Assembly: GCF_000808575.1 (NCBI RefSeq)
Contig: NZ_JWLW01000003.1
Coordinates: 124,001-188,000 of the forward strand
Length of the DNA: 64,000 nucleotides
Direction: 5' to 3'
From: Alteromonas marina
GTDB taxonomy: Bacteria > Pseudomonadota > Gammaproteobacteria > Enterobacterales > Alteromonadaceae
The translations under genes were made by a program, and so were the position numbers. Below are positions 8,381 through 16,936 of the stretch, piece by piece (position 1 is the stretch's first letter; each line of letters begins with the position of its first letter). The notes below the pieces were generated by a model, which saw only the letters and a program-made list of their open reading frames with translations, did not search any database and had not been told where the DNA came from.

Positions 8381-8731
8381 ATGTTGATTGATTTGAAGAC
8401 GCGTATTGAAAACATCAATTTTGATATACGTTGTGTGACTGCTGTACAGGCAGTAAATGAGTTAAAACAAAATAATGGTGTACTTATCGATGTAAGAGAA
8501 AATAGTGAAGCAACAAATCATCCTGTTCCCGCTGCGCTTAATATTCCGCGCGGTATTTTAGAGATGAAAGCACTTGAACGTTTTCAAGATGCCTCTACAC
8601 CACTCTATGTTCATTGTGCGTCTGGCGTTCGTGCAAAGTTAGCGGCAGAACAGTTAATGAACATGGGGTATGAAAAAGTATCAGTCGTGACCTGTTCCGT
8701 ACCAACCATTAACCAAGCCAACGAAAAATGA
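8381..8731 (+). CDS. Single-domain rhodanese (sulfurtransferase)
   Basis: A 116-residue rhodanese domain with DVREN.SE (residues ~38-44), IPRGILEM and the active-site loop CASGVRA with the nucleophilic cysteine at residue 79. It would carry sulfane sulfur as a cysteine persulfide. The start is preceded by AAGGAAGG. It is divergent from the BigR/SqrR-like regulator, and the pair probably forms a small sulfide/persulfide response module. No sqr, pdo or tauE-like transporter is adjacent, unlike many such loci. The protein is cytoplasmic: no signal peptide. Confidence 0.85.
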   Translation: MLIDLKTRIENINFDIRCVTAVQAVNELKQNNGVLIDVRENSEATNHPVPAALNIPRGILEMKALERFQDASTPLYVHCASGVRAKLAAEQLMNMGYEKVSVVTCSVPTINQANEK

Positions 8732-8786
8732 CTTGCGCAAGATGTGTATGATATAAGAAAGTTAAATAAAAGGTTAAGGGCGATGC

Positions 8787-9707
8787 ATGCTTAAATCTAC
8801 ACTAGAACAATGGCGTATGTTTAAAGCCGTGGTAGATGCCGGAGGCTTTAATCAAGCCGCTGCTGAAGTACATAAAAGTCAATCAAGCGTTCATCACGCG
8901 GTTCAAAAGCTTGAAAACGCTATCGGTGTAACGCTGTTTGAAAATATTGGCCGTAAAGTACAACTTTCCCCTCAAGGTGAATTAATGTACAGACGCGCGT
9001 CATTTTTACTTAGCGAGGCTCACAAGCTAGAAGCTGTAGCAAGTAGTTTAAAAGTAGGAACAGAAACAACGCTGCGTATTGCTGTGGATATTATTTTCCC
9101 TTCTGAGTTACTTTATAACGTTTTAGCCAAAGTCTCAGCAGAGTTTCCTTTATTGCGCATTGAAATAGAGGAAACTGTGCTAAGAGGTGCTAATGAATTG
9201 CTAGCGAGTGGCAAAGTGGACTTGGGCATTTCTCCTTTTGTCTTCCCAAATGGGTTCAGTGAAGATTTATGCGAAATTGAGTTTGCCGCTGTTGCTCATG
9301 CCGATCATCCTCTACATCAACTAAAAAGAGCGCTTACACTAGAAGACCTTAAAACCCATCGTCAAATTGTGGTTCGCGACTCTTCAGCCGAGCGTAAGGC
9401 AGATGTAGGCTGGCTCGGTGCGGAACAGCGATGGACGGTTAGCCATGTAAGAACATCGTTAGATATCATTGCTCAAGGGTTAGGTTTTGCTTGGTTACCT
9501 ATAGCAATTATAAAAGAAGAACTAGAAAACGGTACGCTGGTCCCCCTTCCTTTAGATAACAATGCAGCATTACGAAAAGCCCTACTCTATCTTTCTTTCG
9601 AAGATGGAGACACATTAGGACCAGCAGCCCGCACATTCATAGGGGAATTGAGATACCAAACCATGAACCTACCCACCTCAGATTTCATGATAGATTCCGG
9701 CTCTTAA
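8787..9707 (+). CDS. LysR-family transcriptional regulator
   Basis: 306 residues. The HTH is at about 5-65 (LEQWRMFKAVVDAGGFNQAA leading into VHKSQSSVHHAVQKLENAIG) and the substrate-binding domain from ~90. It starts at an ATG with AAGGG upstream, 55 bp after the rhodanese gene on the same strand, so some cotranscription is possible. Its effector and targets are unknown. It is convergent with the exoD-like gene, with only 11 bp between the stop codons. Confidence 0.85.
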   Translation: MLKSTLEQWRMFKAVVDAGGFNQAAAEVHKSQSSVHHAVQKLENAIGVTLFENIGRKVQLSPQGELMYRRASFLLSEAHKLEAVASSLKVGTETTLRIAVDIIFPSELLYNVLAKVSAEFPLLRIEIEETVLRGANELLASGKVDLGISPFVFPNGFSEDLCEIEFAAVAHADHPLHQLKRALTLEDLKTHRQIVVRDSSAERKADVGWLGAEQRWTVSHVRTSLDIIAQGLGFAWLPIAIIKEELENGTLVPLPLDNNAALRKALLYLSFEDGDTLGPAARTFIGELRYQTMNLPTSDFMIDSGS

Positions 9708-9718
9708 TAACTATAGAT

Positions 9719-10324
9719 TTAACTAATCGCTCCTGGTAAATGCTCAAAGCCTAGCACGAAACCAAATATCGATATTGTCACGCCTATCAAAGCCACCGCA
9801 CCGTCGTCGGTGGCCATGCCAACGGCCATTATGAGGACTGCTAGTGCAGGTATGAAGCCCATTAAGGGAATGAGCTCAAGGGGTATCATAACAAGGCCAC
9901 AACCTACACAGTTCAATGCAATCAAAGAACGAAACACAGGCTGCCTCATAAAAAAGCAACGAGGAATGAGAAAGCGATCTATTTTTTCAGCGTGAGGTTT
10001 AATCTTCTTAACGATGTTTCTTAATTGGTCCGCATCACAGTGAATATCCATCACTTTTTGAGGTAGCCAAGGGTGCCTGCTACCGAGTAAAATTTGCAAT
10101 GCGATGAGTAAAATCGTCACACCGGTCAGTGAAGGGATACCGGGTATTGCGCCTATAGGCGTACAAGCGATAAATGATGGTAGCGCCAACATAGGACCAA
10201 AACCGCGCTTTTCCATCACTTCCCAAAAATCAGCAAAATAGAATAAATCCTGACTTGCTCTTGGCTGCATTTTTGTCAGCAGCTCGGACAAGGTCATTGA
10301 TCTTCCGGCTGTTTTTGCCCACAT
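9719..10324 (-). CDS. ExoD-family membrane protein
   Basis: From the ATG at 10324 (AAAGGA upstream; the frame also allows a poorly placed TTG at 10330) this is a 201-residue membrane protein. It has the ExoD layout: GFGPMLALPSFIACTPIGAIPGIP early, then HPWLPQ, a helical linker, and two or three C-terminal hydrophobic helices (VMIPLELIPLMGFIPALAVL). ExoD was named for exopolysaccharide defects in Sinorhizobium; biochemical function is unclear. No polysaccharide genes are nearby. It is divergent from the signalling operon. Confidence 0.8.
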   Translation of the reverse strand: MWAKTAGRSMTLSELLTKMQPRASQDLFYFADFWEVMEKRGFGPMLALPSFIACTPIGAIPGIPSLTGVTILLIALQILLGSRHPWLPQKVMDIHCDADQLRNIVKKIKPHAEKIDRFLIPRCFFMRQPVFRSLIALNCVGCGLVMIPLELIPLMGFIPALAVLIMAVGMATDDGAVALIGVTISIFGFVLGFEHLPGAIS

Positions 10325-10786
10325 TTTCAATTCCTTTGACTTAACTTTCGTTTTTCCCAGTAGTTTCGAAGCGCGCTCTCCACTATAAACGCGCTAAAAT
10401 TCTGCGTTGTTTACATCACATATTAGCGAAACTTTGTAGTACAAAGTTGTGCGAAAAATATGCCATAGGTGTTTTACAGCCCTGTAAAAAGCGTGTGGGA
10501 ATACTTTTTGCAAGACCATGTAAATTGGTAACACTTTGCACTAATCCATACGCTTAACCATCTTCACATCGATTGGCAATGTTGACGCTCTACAAAGTCA
10601 TCGCCTAACGATATTTACGTCGATGATGCATTTCCCGTATGCGTGCTACCTAGAACTGAACGATTAAAGCGAGGAAATACTCATGGATGCCGTGCGTTTT
10701 TGTTATTGTTCCTTGTTATTTATGATAAAACTATAATATTGATTTTATTCCATATTCTTAATGGACAGAGAAAGAAGGACATCCAC
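10325..10786. other. Intergenic region between exoD and the signalling operon
   Basis: About 460 bp with no convincing gene. It carries the divergent promoters. Two partial sigma-54-like GG-N10-GC elements occur (minus strand 10450-10465, plus strand 10574-10589); both are weak and poorly placed. An in-frame extension of the response regulator to 10643 crosses this region but lacks a ribosome-binding site and conserved sequence. Confidence 0.5.
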
Positions 10787-12118
10787 GTGCTAACCGTACT
10801 CTTAGTCGATGACGACGCCGAATTTACAGAAGTTGCCTGTACAATTATTGAATTTCTGGGCCACGACGTTCTCACTGCCGCTACATTAGCGGAGGCTCGA
10901 GACTGGCTCGAAAAAGAAACCTTCGATCACGTACTGCTAGATTTCATGTTGCCCGATGGAAGCGGCGCACATCTATTCAATGAACTTGATGCACTTCCTA
11001 AGAGACCTCGCGTAACACTCATCACAGGCCATCCGTCAGTCAAAAGCGTAATAAAAGGCTTATGTGGACCTACCGTCGATTATCTCGTCAAGCCAATACA
11101 GCGTGAAGAAATCGAGGCGGTACTGAGTAAAAAAACCAAACCAAAAGCGCCGGCTGAAGAAAAGATTGAAAAGCATTTCGACTTGCTTATTGGCGAGTCT
11201 CCCGTGATGAAAGAGTTGTACAAACTCATTTCACGGGTGAGCAAAACAAGCGCTAACGTTATGCTACTAGGCGAAAGTGGTGTTGGTAAAGAGGTTGTTG
11301 CAGCTGCAATTCACCACGCTTCAGAAAGTGAAGGGCCTTATATCGCCACTAACTGTGGTGCATTTTCAAAAGAATTAATTGGTAGTGAACTATTCGGCCA
11401 TGAAAAAGGAGCGTTTACTGGTGCGGTAGGTCGTAAAGAAGGCGTGTTTGAGCAAGCAGAAGGTGGCACCCTTTTCTTAGATGAAATTACCGAAATGCCA
11501 ATTGATATGCAGCCAAACTTATTAAGGGTTCTTGAGAATAAAGTCGTTATTCGAGTAGGTGGTACGAAAACGATTCCTGTTAACTGCCGTGTAGTTTCAG
11601 CCACAAATAGAACGATGGAAGAGATCGCACAAAGCAAAGTCCTGCGCGAAGACATTTACTTTAGGCTTGCTGTATTTCCGATAACAATACCACCTCTACG
11701 CGATAGAAAAGAAGACATTCCTCTGCTAGCTAAAACTTTCATTGCCGAATTTAACAAAGAGAACGGCTCGAATTTTAAGTGGGAGGAAAGCCAGCTAGAT
11801 ACGCTTCAAGCTTATGATTGGCCGGGCAACGTTCGTGAGTTAAGGCACTTTGTGCATCGTGCAGCCATTATGAGTGATCCAGAAAAAAGCGAAATTGAGC
11901 TCCCTAAAACTATCGAATCTCCATTTGCGCAAAAACAAAGTACAACACCTGCATTACAAGCGGGAAGAACCATTGAAGATGTAGAAAAAGAGCTTATTTA
12001 CGCCACCTTGGAAAAAGTGAATGGCAACAAGACAACGGCAGCTGAAATGTTAGGTATAAGTACCAAAACCTTGTACAACCGTCTTCATGCCTATGGTGAC
12101 CTTAGTAAAGAAGAATAA
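10787..12118 (+). CDS. Sigma-54-dependent response regulator (NtrC family)
   Basis: 443 residues with three domains. The receiver (1-~120) has LLVDDDAE, phosphoacceptor D52 in LLDFMLPDGSG, and VKPI. The AAA+ sigma-54 activator domain (~145-380) has Walker A GESGVGKE from G162, GAFTGA at 208-213 and the Walker B stretch GGTLFLDEITEMP. The C-terminal Fis-type HTH is NGNKTTAAEMLGISTKTLYNRL. The GTG start at 10787 follows AGAAGGA and lies directly at the receiver; the longer frame is non-conserved. It would bind enhancer sites and activate RpoN polymerase when phosphorylated. First gene of a five-gene operon whose kinases are its likely partners. Confidence 0.9.
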   Translation: MLTVLLVDDDAEFTEVACTIIEFLGHDVLTAATLAEARDWLEKETFDHVLLDFMLPDGSGAHLFNELDALPKRPRVTLITGHPSVKSVIKGLCGPTVDYLVKPIQREEIEAVLSKKTKPKAPAEEKIEKHFDLLIGESPVMKELYKLISRVSKTSANVMLLGESGVGKEVVAAAIHHASESEGPYIATNCGAFSKELIGSELFGHEKGAFTGAVGRKEGVFEQAEGGTLFLDEITEMPIDMQPNLLRVLENKVVIRVGGTKTIPVNCRVVSATNRTMEEIAQSKVLREDIYFRLAVFPITIPPLRDRKEDIPLLAKTFIAEFNKENGSNFKWEESQLDTLQAYDWPGNVRELRHFVHRAAIMSDPEKSEIELPKTIESPFAQKQSTTPALQAGRTIEDVEKELIYATLEKVNGNKTTAAEMLGISTKTLYNRLHAYGDLSKEE

Positions 12119-12132
12119 AAGAGGTATGCGAC

Positions 12133-12357
12133 ATGACTAGTGAAGAATTTGCTCGACTAAGTGTTTTCGTGCACGACGCTCGAAAACCTTTGAATAGAAT
12201 ATCTATGCAGGCTGAGCTAGTGAAAATGGCACTAAATGGAGAAGTCCCGCCCGAAAAGGCGTTGGCGGCATTGGATAAAATAATAAGCAGTGCAAAAGAC
12301 TGCAGTCACACCCTTTCTGTTATGGCTACAGAGTTGGGTGAGAATGTTTCGGAATGA
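12133..12357 (+). CDS. Stand-alone HisKA-like (DHp) mini-protein
   Basis: A 74-residue cytoplasmic protein with GAGG upstream, 14 bp after the response regulator and 4 bp before the kinase. Residues 14-21 read HDARKPLN, matching the histidine-kinase H-box (H-[DE]-x-R-x-P-L-[NT]) with H14 as candidate phosphoacceptor. A second helix (PPEKALAALDKIISSAKDCSHTL) completes the two-helix hairpin typical of DHp domains. There is no ATPase domain. It may be a phosphotransfer protein, a decoy or a dimerisation partner. Not an Hpt domain, which has an HxxKG pattern. The resemblance is clear; the role is inference. Confidence 0.75.
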   Translation: MTSEEFARLSVFVHDARKPLNRISMQAELVKMALNGEVPPEKALAALDKIISSAKDCSHTLSVMATELGENVSE

Positions 12358-12361
12358 GTAA

Positions 12362-13867
12362 ATGATTACTAAAGTCCTGTCTTCGTTATACAGCTGGATA
12401 ATTTTGGTCGTTCTGGTCATCGTTGTAATAACAGCAAATTCCTTCTATGTGGTAAGTACGCTCAACGACCTTTCTGCACTGGAAGCGCGGCTGTTCACTA
12501 CTAATCGCGTTATCAATGCAGTGAATCGCTTGCATGTAGCTATATTGAGAGTTGAGTCTGGTCAACGTGGCTACATGCTCACAGACGACGAAGAATATCT
12601 TACGGATTATACCGAAACACTCGGGGTAATCGGCGAATTAATGGACGAAGTAGAAGTCAGCTCTTTTTCATCTGATATTGGCGATCAGTCTGTGAGAATC
12701 GAAGAATTGCTTCAGCTGACAAAAGCGAAAGTGAATGAGGTTATAGAGGTGGTTGAGCTCGTTAAAGAGGGAAGAGAGCGAGAGGCTATTAACTCAGTTA
12801 GAAGTGATAAAGGCATAAAGTTATACAAGCGGTTCGAAACGCTATTTCGCGAAATTGACAGCTCTGAAAGAGATATGCAAGGCACGCACTTGGCAAACCT
12901 GATGAGCCTAAGAAGAGATTCGGTAAACACCTTGATTATTTCATCAGCAACTACGTTACTGCTTATAATCACTGTTTTTCTGCTTTTAAAAATTAATTCT
13001 CGAGAACATGAGAAATATCAGGCCGATCTCGAATCTGTGAATGAAGATTTAGAATCTCGAATTGAAGAAAGGACACAAGAGTTAAGTCTTTATTCCGACG
13101 AATTAGCACGAAGTAACCGAGAGTTGGAAGATTTTGCATTCGTAGCCTCGCACGACCTACAAGAACCACTTCGAAAGATAAGGGCTTTCGGAAACCGTTT
13201 AGAGTCTGGTTACAATGACGTAATAGATGAAAGAGGCAAGGATTACCTTGCGCGTATGCTTAACGCTGCAGAGCGTATGTCTATGCTTATTTCGGATCTT
13301 CTCGCATTTTCACGCGTTTCAACCCGTGGTAAAGAGTTTGATGAGGTAGACCTAAATAATACCATTCAAAGCGTACTCGGGGATTTGGAAATCGCCATTG
13401 ATGAGACATCAGCAGAAATCAACGTAAGCGATATGCCCGTTATACGAGGCGATAAGTCACAGCTCGAGCAATTGTTTTTAAACTTAATATCAAACGCACT
13501 TAAATTCCAAAGTGAAGGCGTAACCCCTGCTGTTAACATTAACGCAGAAAAAGCAACCGAATCTGACACCCATGACATTCTGATGGCAGATGAATACGAC
13601 TGGATAAAAATTACGGTTAAAGATAACGGTATTGGTTTTGAGCAATCTTTTGCTGAGAAAATCTTCGCTCCTTTTCAGCGCCTTCACGGTAGAAGCGAGT
13701 ACAAAGGCACAGGGATTGGACTTGCTGTTTGCCGTAGGATAGTAGAAAGACACAATGGGCAAATCACTGCTCTTAGCTCACCGGGACAAGGAGCAACGTT
13801 CTCGATAATAATGCCTGTAGAGAGCGACCCGTTTGGCTCTAACAACAATAATGGAGAAACACAATGA
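12362..13867 (+). CDS. CHASE3-domain sensor histidine kinase
   Basis: 501 residues: TM1 at ~10-32, a periplasmic CHASE3 domain at ~35-188 (with ESGQRGYMLTDDEEYL, the CHASE3 hallmark), TM2 at ~190-212, a coiled coil to ~255, HisKA with H264 in SHDLQEPLRKIRAF, and HATPase_c with NLISNALKF (N-box), DNGIGF (G1) and GTGIGLAVCRRIV (G2). A complete, membrane-bound kinase. The H-box variant SHDLQEPLR is common in phytochrome-like and CHASE3 kinases that pair with Rcp1-type regulators, such as the one encoded next. The genes overlap in an ATGA junction. Confidence 0.9.
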   Translation: MITKVLSSLYSWIILVVLVIVVITANSFYVVSTLNDLSALEARLFTTNRVINAVNRLHVAILRVESGQRGYMLTDDEEYLTDYTETLGVIGELMDEVEVSSFSSDIGDQSVRIEELLQLTKAKVNEVIEVVELVKEGREREAINSVRSDKGIKLYKRFETLFREIDSSERDMQGTHLANLMSLRRDSVNTLIISSATTLLLIITVFLLLKINSREHEKYQADLESVNEDLESRIEERTQELSLYSDELARSNRELEDFAFVASHDLQEPLRKIRAFGNRLESGYNDVIDERGKDYLARMLNAAERMSMLISDLLAFSRVSTRGKEFDEVDLNNTIQSVLGDLEIAIDETSAEINVSDMPVIRGDKSQLEQLFLNLISNALKFQSEGVTPAVNINAEKATESDTHDILMADEYDWIKITVKDNGIGFEQSFAEKIFAPFQRLHGRSEYKGTGIGLAVCRRIVERHNGQITALSSPGQGATFSIIMPVESDPFGSNNNNGETQ

Positions 13868-14316
13868 CGCGTAAACAAACACAACCAATTAATATATTGA
13901 TGGCTGACGATGACGAGGATGATCGTTTATTAACCGTTGATGCGCTTCAAGAAAGTCGCGTTTTGAACAACTTGTTTTGTGTCGAAGACGGCGTAGAGTT
14001 GTTGGAATTTCTTCGTCACGAGGGTAAGTACTCCGACCCTGCTTCTGCCCCTCGCCCAAGCCTTATCTTACTTGACTTAAATATGCCAAGAAAAGATGGC
14101 CGTGAGGCGCTTCAAGAACTTAAAAATGACCCCAAACTTCGCAGTATCCCCGTTGTTATCCTAACAACATCTAAGGAAGAAGAAGACATGCTTCGCGGTT
14201 ATGACCTTGGATGCGCCTCTTACATTACTAAACCGGTTAATTTTGAAGGCTTAGTTGAACTAATGCGTGCTTTAGGACGTTATTGGATTGAGTTTGTAGA
14301 GTTGCCACACGAGTAA
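13864..14316 (+). CDS. Single-domain response regulator (Rcp1-like)
   Basis: 150 residues, receiver only: acidic pocket ADDDEDD, phosphoacceptor D71 in LLDLNMPRKDG, T in ILTTSKEEED, and conserved lysine in YITKPVNFEG. No output domain, so it acts by protein contact or as a phosphate shuttle. Its start codon overlaps the stop of the CHASE3 kinase (ATGA), implying translational coupling and a partnership with that kinase. It resembles the Rcp1/CheY-like regulators that accompany kinases with the SHDLQEPL motif. Confidence 0.9.
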   Translation: MTRKQTQPINILMADDDEDDRLLTVDALQESRVLNNLFCVEDGVELLEFLRHEGKYSDPASAPRPSLILLDLNMPRKDGREALQELKNDPKLRSIPVVILTTSKEEEDMLRGYDLGCASYITKPVNFEGLVELMRALGRYWIEFVELPHE

Positions 14317-14328
14317 AAGAGGTACTAG

Positions 14329-16416
14329 ATGTCAGAGGTTATAAAAATTCTATTGGTAGAAGATGATGAAGATGATTACTTCTTAACTTCTGACTATCTA
14401 GAACAGTGTAAGTCACCCAAGTTCGAGCTAACTTGGGTGACAAACAGCCTTGATGCCGTGGAAGCGCTCAAGACTGAAGATTTTGATTTATGCTTGCTTG
14501 ACTATTTGCTGGGCGCTGAAAATGCCATTGATGTTTTGGGTGTTCTAAAATCAAATCAATTTAGCCTACCTGTAGTGATATTAACAGGACAATCAGACGC
14601 TACCGTAGATGAAATGGTGATGCGCGCTGGGGCCGCAGATTATTTGCAAAAATCAGAAATTGAATCGCCACGCTTTATGCGCACTATCCGCTACGCTATG
14701 GTAAGGCGCGACATTGAGAACGAGCGTATTGAGCGCAATAAAGTAGAGCAAAAGAATAAAGCGAAGGACAAATTTCTTGCGCACTTAGGTCACGAGCTAC
14801 GCACTCCCCTCACCTCTATCTTAGGCTATACAGAGCTCCTAATTGACGATGCTAGAAATAGCCCGTTTCAGCAAGAGTTATCGATCATACACTCTAACGG
14901 GAAACACTTGTTAAGCCTGTTAAATGACCTTCTTGATATGTCACGGATAATGGCAGAAAAGCTCGAGCTGAACATTAAAGATGTAAATTTATCTGCTTTT
15001 CTTACCGACATTCATTCATTAATGCGGCTCAATGCAAAAGACAAAGGCTTGAGCTTGAACGTGGTCTCTGAGACTAAAATACCTGAATTTATCCAGACGG
15101 ATCCTACGCGCCTTCGGCAGGTGTTACTCAACCTCATCTCGAATGCCGTAAAATTCACAGATAAAGGCAGTATTACGCTCACCATAGCACTGGAGCAATG
15201 TGTAGAAGCTGGCAAACAATACCCGCTACTTAAGTTTTCGGTAGATGATACTGGCATTGGAATGCCCCCAGACAAGTTGGCCAATATTTTTCAACCTTTT
15301 GAACAAATTGAAGATGTCATGCGCGCCAACCACGGCGGCGCGGGTCTAGGCTTGGCTATCTGTAAAGAACTGGTCACGAAGCTTGGTGGTGATATTAATG
15401 TGGCATCTCGAATGGGGGAAGGCAGCACGTTTACATTTAATATTAATCCAGGTGACATTTCTTCCCAGCCTAACGTTGATTTAACGCTTGGCCAGATTCA
15501 ACCTGTCGAATCGAGCAGTATTGACTTAAATGTCACAGGTAGGGTGCTGATTGTCGATGATTTGAGAGAAATTCGACGACTTACCGGTCACATTGTGAGT
15601 CAGTCTAAAGCAGATATAAGCTATGCTGAAAACGGAGTGAAAGCGCTGGAGGCGGTTCTACAGGCGGATGAACACAACCAACCTTTTGATTTAGTACTTA
15701 TGGACATTCATATGCCTGTTATGAATGGAATTGAAGCTTTACATGCAATACGTCGCCACGGTAAGAATATCCCTGTGATCGCAGTCACCGCTGCCAGTCG
15801 AAAAGGGTTAAAGGAATCTTTGATACGTGAAGGCTTTAATGACGTTATCGGTAAACCGATAGATCGCTTTGCACTTGCACATCTACTTGCACAATATCTG
15901 CCCCCCGGGGACCACATTACTTTTACCAATGTAGAAGCGCAAGTAGCTGATATGCCAATGCACAAACCTTACGCGCCAGAAGAGGAAGGGTCTTCTTGCA
16001 GCGCTGTTGAGGCGTCAGTTAACTCAAATGCAGCACAAACAAATGATGTTAAGAAAGACAGCGAACAAAGGTGCAATAATAAACGTGTACTGGTAATAGA
16101 AGACGATGAAGACGCTGCAGAACTATTAAAACTGTTTTTAACCCATTTAGGGCACGATGTAACTACTGAATTCTGCGGTGCTGACGCGCTTGAAGCAGCT
16201 CGGAACGGCCAGTTTGATCATGTTCTAATGGATTTGACGTTACCAGATTACGATGGGTATGACTTGGCTGAAGAGCTTAAAGAAAAATTACCAGATGCCA
16301 TCCTCACAATAGTAAGCGGCCATGAGGCAAGTAAAAAAACAATGGAAGCGATTGGAATAGACAGCGCGTTACTTAAACCAGTGTCGAAAGACGACTTGGC
16401 TTCTGTGATTGGTTAA
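14329..16416 (+). CDS. Hybrid histidine kinase, REC-HisKA-HATPase-REC-REC
   Basis: 695 residues without membrane segments. Receiver 1 (~5-125) has D58 in LLDYLLG; then HisKA with H155 in HELRTPLTSILGYTELL; HATPase_c with NLISNAVKF, DDTGIGMP and GAGLGLAICKELV; receiver 2 with D459 in LMDIHMPVMNG; a low-complexity linker; and receiver 3 with D635 in LMDLTLPDYDG. All three aspartates are present. Last gene of the operon, 12 bp after the single-domain regulator. The N-terminal receiver suggests input from another kinase, so this is probably a downstream relay and not a primary sensor. Confidence 0.9.
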   Translation: MSEVIKILLVEDDEDDYFLTSDYLEQCKSPKFELTWVTNSLDAVEALKTEDFDLCLLDYLLGAENAIDVLGVLKSNQFSLPVVILTGQSDATVDEMVMRAGAADYLQKSEIESPRFMRTIRYAMVRRDIENERIERNKVEQKNKAKDKFLAHLGHELRTPLTSILGYTELLIDDARNSPFQQELSIIHSNGKHLLSLLNDLLDMSRIMAEKLELNIKDVNLSAFLTDIHSLMRLNAKDKGLSLNVVSETKIPEFIQTDPTRLRQVLLNLISNAVKFTDKGSITLTIALEQCVEAGKQYPLLKFSVDDTGIGMPPDKLANIFQPFEQIEDVMRANHGGAGLGLAICKELVTKLGGDINVASRMGEGSTFTFNINPGDISSQPNVDLTLGQIQPVESSSIDLNVTGRVLIVDDLREIRRLTGHIVSQSKADISYAENGVKALEAVLQADEHNQPFDLVLMDIHMPVMNGIEALHAIRRHGKNIPVIAVTAASRKGLKESLIREGFNDVIGKPIDRFALAHLLAQYLPPGDHITFTNVEAQVADMPMHKPYAPEEEGSSCSAVEASVNSNAAQTNDVKKDSEQRCNNKRVLVIEDDEDAAELLKLFLTHLGHDVTTEFCGADALEAARNGQFDHVLMDLTLPDYDGYDLAEELKEKLPDAILTIVSGHEASKKTMEAIGIDSALLKPVSKDDLASVIG

Positions 16417-16453
16417 ACCAACCGTTACTCATAATTTACTAAGAAAATATTAC

Positions 16454-16494
16454 AAGGGTTTGCCGAGATACTGTGATTATCTTGCAAACCTTTT
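16454..16494 (+). terminator. Probable terminator of the signalling operon
   Basis: GGTTTGC pairs with GCAAACC across a 20-nt loop that itself can form GATA/TATC; followed by TTTT. Confidence 0.5.
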
Positions 16495-16550
16495 GCCTGC
16501 TCGCCACCCCAAACAAATATATCCCCTTGATAATTATAGAAATTAACATT

Positions 16551-16566
16551 TGGTATGTGCGTTGCA
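16551..16566 (+). promoter_or_regulatory. Candidate sigma-54 promoter for the YqjD-like operon
   Basis: TGGTATGTGCGTTGCA matches the -24/-12 consensus TGGCACGNNNNTTGCA at 10 of 12 defined positions, with the required GG-N10-GC spacing. The GC element is 38 bp before the ATG and the AAGGAG ribosome site falls between, giving plausible geometry. Confidence 0.55.
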
Positions 16567-16602
16567 CCTTCTAAGTGAACCCTAAATATTAAGGAGAGTA
16601 TT

Positions 16603-16932
16603 ATGGCTACACAAGCTTCAGCTAAATCGCAAACAGTTAAACGTAACGGTACAAACGGCGTGGCTGAGCCGAGTCACCCGGTAACGGATCAACTGAAAGA
16701 TTCTCTTCATGCATCAGTAGACAAGTTAGCAGACAGTGCAGGCATTGCAGAGGAAAACATTCGTCGCACTGCCTCATCGTCAGCAGAAAACATGTCAGCA
16801 AGAAAGCGATTAGCACAGCAAAAATGGCAGGCATCGAAAGTACGTCAGTATGCTATTGAAAACCCTCTGGCTACTGCGGGTATGGCGTTTGCTGCGGGTA
16901 TGTTGGTAACGTCACTACTACGTAAGAAGTAA
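16603..16932 (+). CDS. ElaB/YqjD/DUF883-like membrane-anchored protein
   Basis: 109 residues: a hydrophilic, Ser/Ala-rich helical region, then a C-terminal transmembrane segment (NPLATAGMAFAAGMLVTSLLRKK) ending in lysines, as in the YqjD/ElaB/YgaM family. E. coli members are inner-membrane, stationary-phase proteins that bind ribosomes through the N-terminal part. It leads an apparent operon with a YqjE-like and a YqjK-like gene, in the same order as E. coli yqjD-yqjE-yqjK. Strong AAGGAG site upstream and a sigma-54-type promoter. Confidence 0.8.
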   Translation: MATQASAKSQTVKRNGTNGVAEPSHPVTDQLKDSLHASVDKLADSAGIAEENIRRTASSSAENMSARKRLAQQKWQASKVRQYAIENPLATAGMAFAAGMLVTSLLRKK

Positions 16933-16936
16933 ACTT

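Noticed and set aside
10450..10465. Minus-strand sigma-54-like element upstream of exoD
   Set aside because: 9/12 match but 127 bp from the start codon, unlike the three accepted sites.
10574..10589. Sigma-54-like element TTGGCAATGTTGACGC upstream of the response regulator
   Set aside because: The -12 half (ACGCT) matches poorly and the start codon is about 200 bp away.
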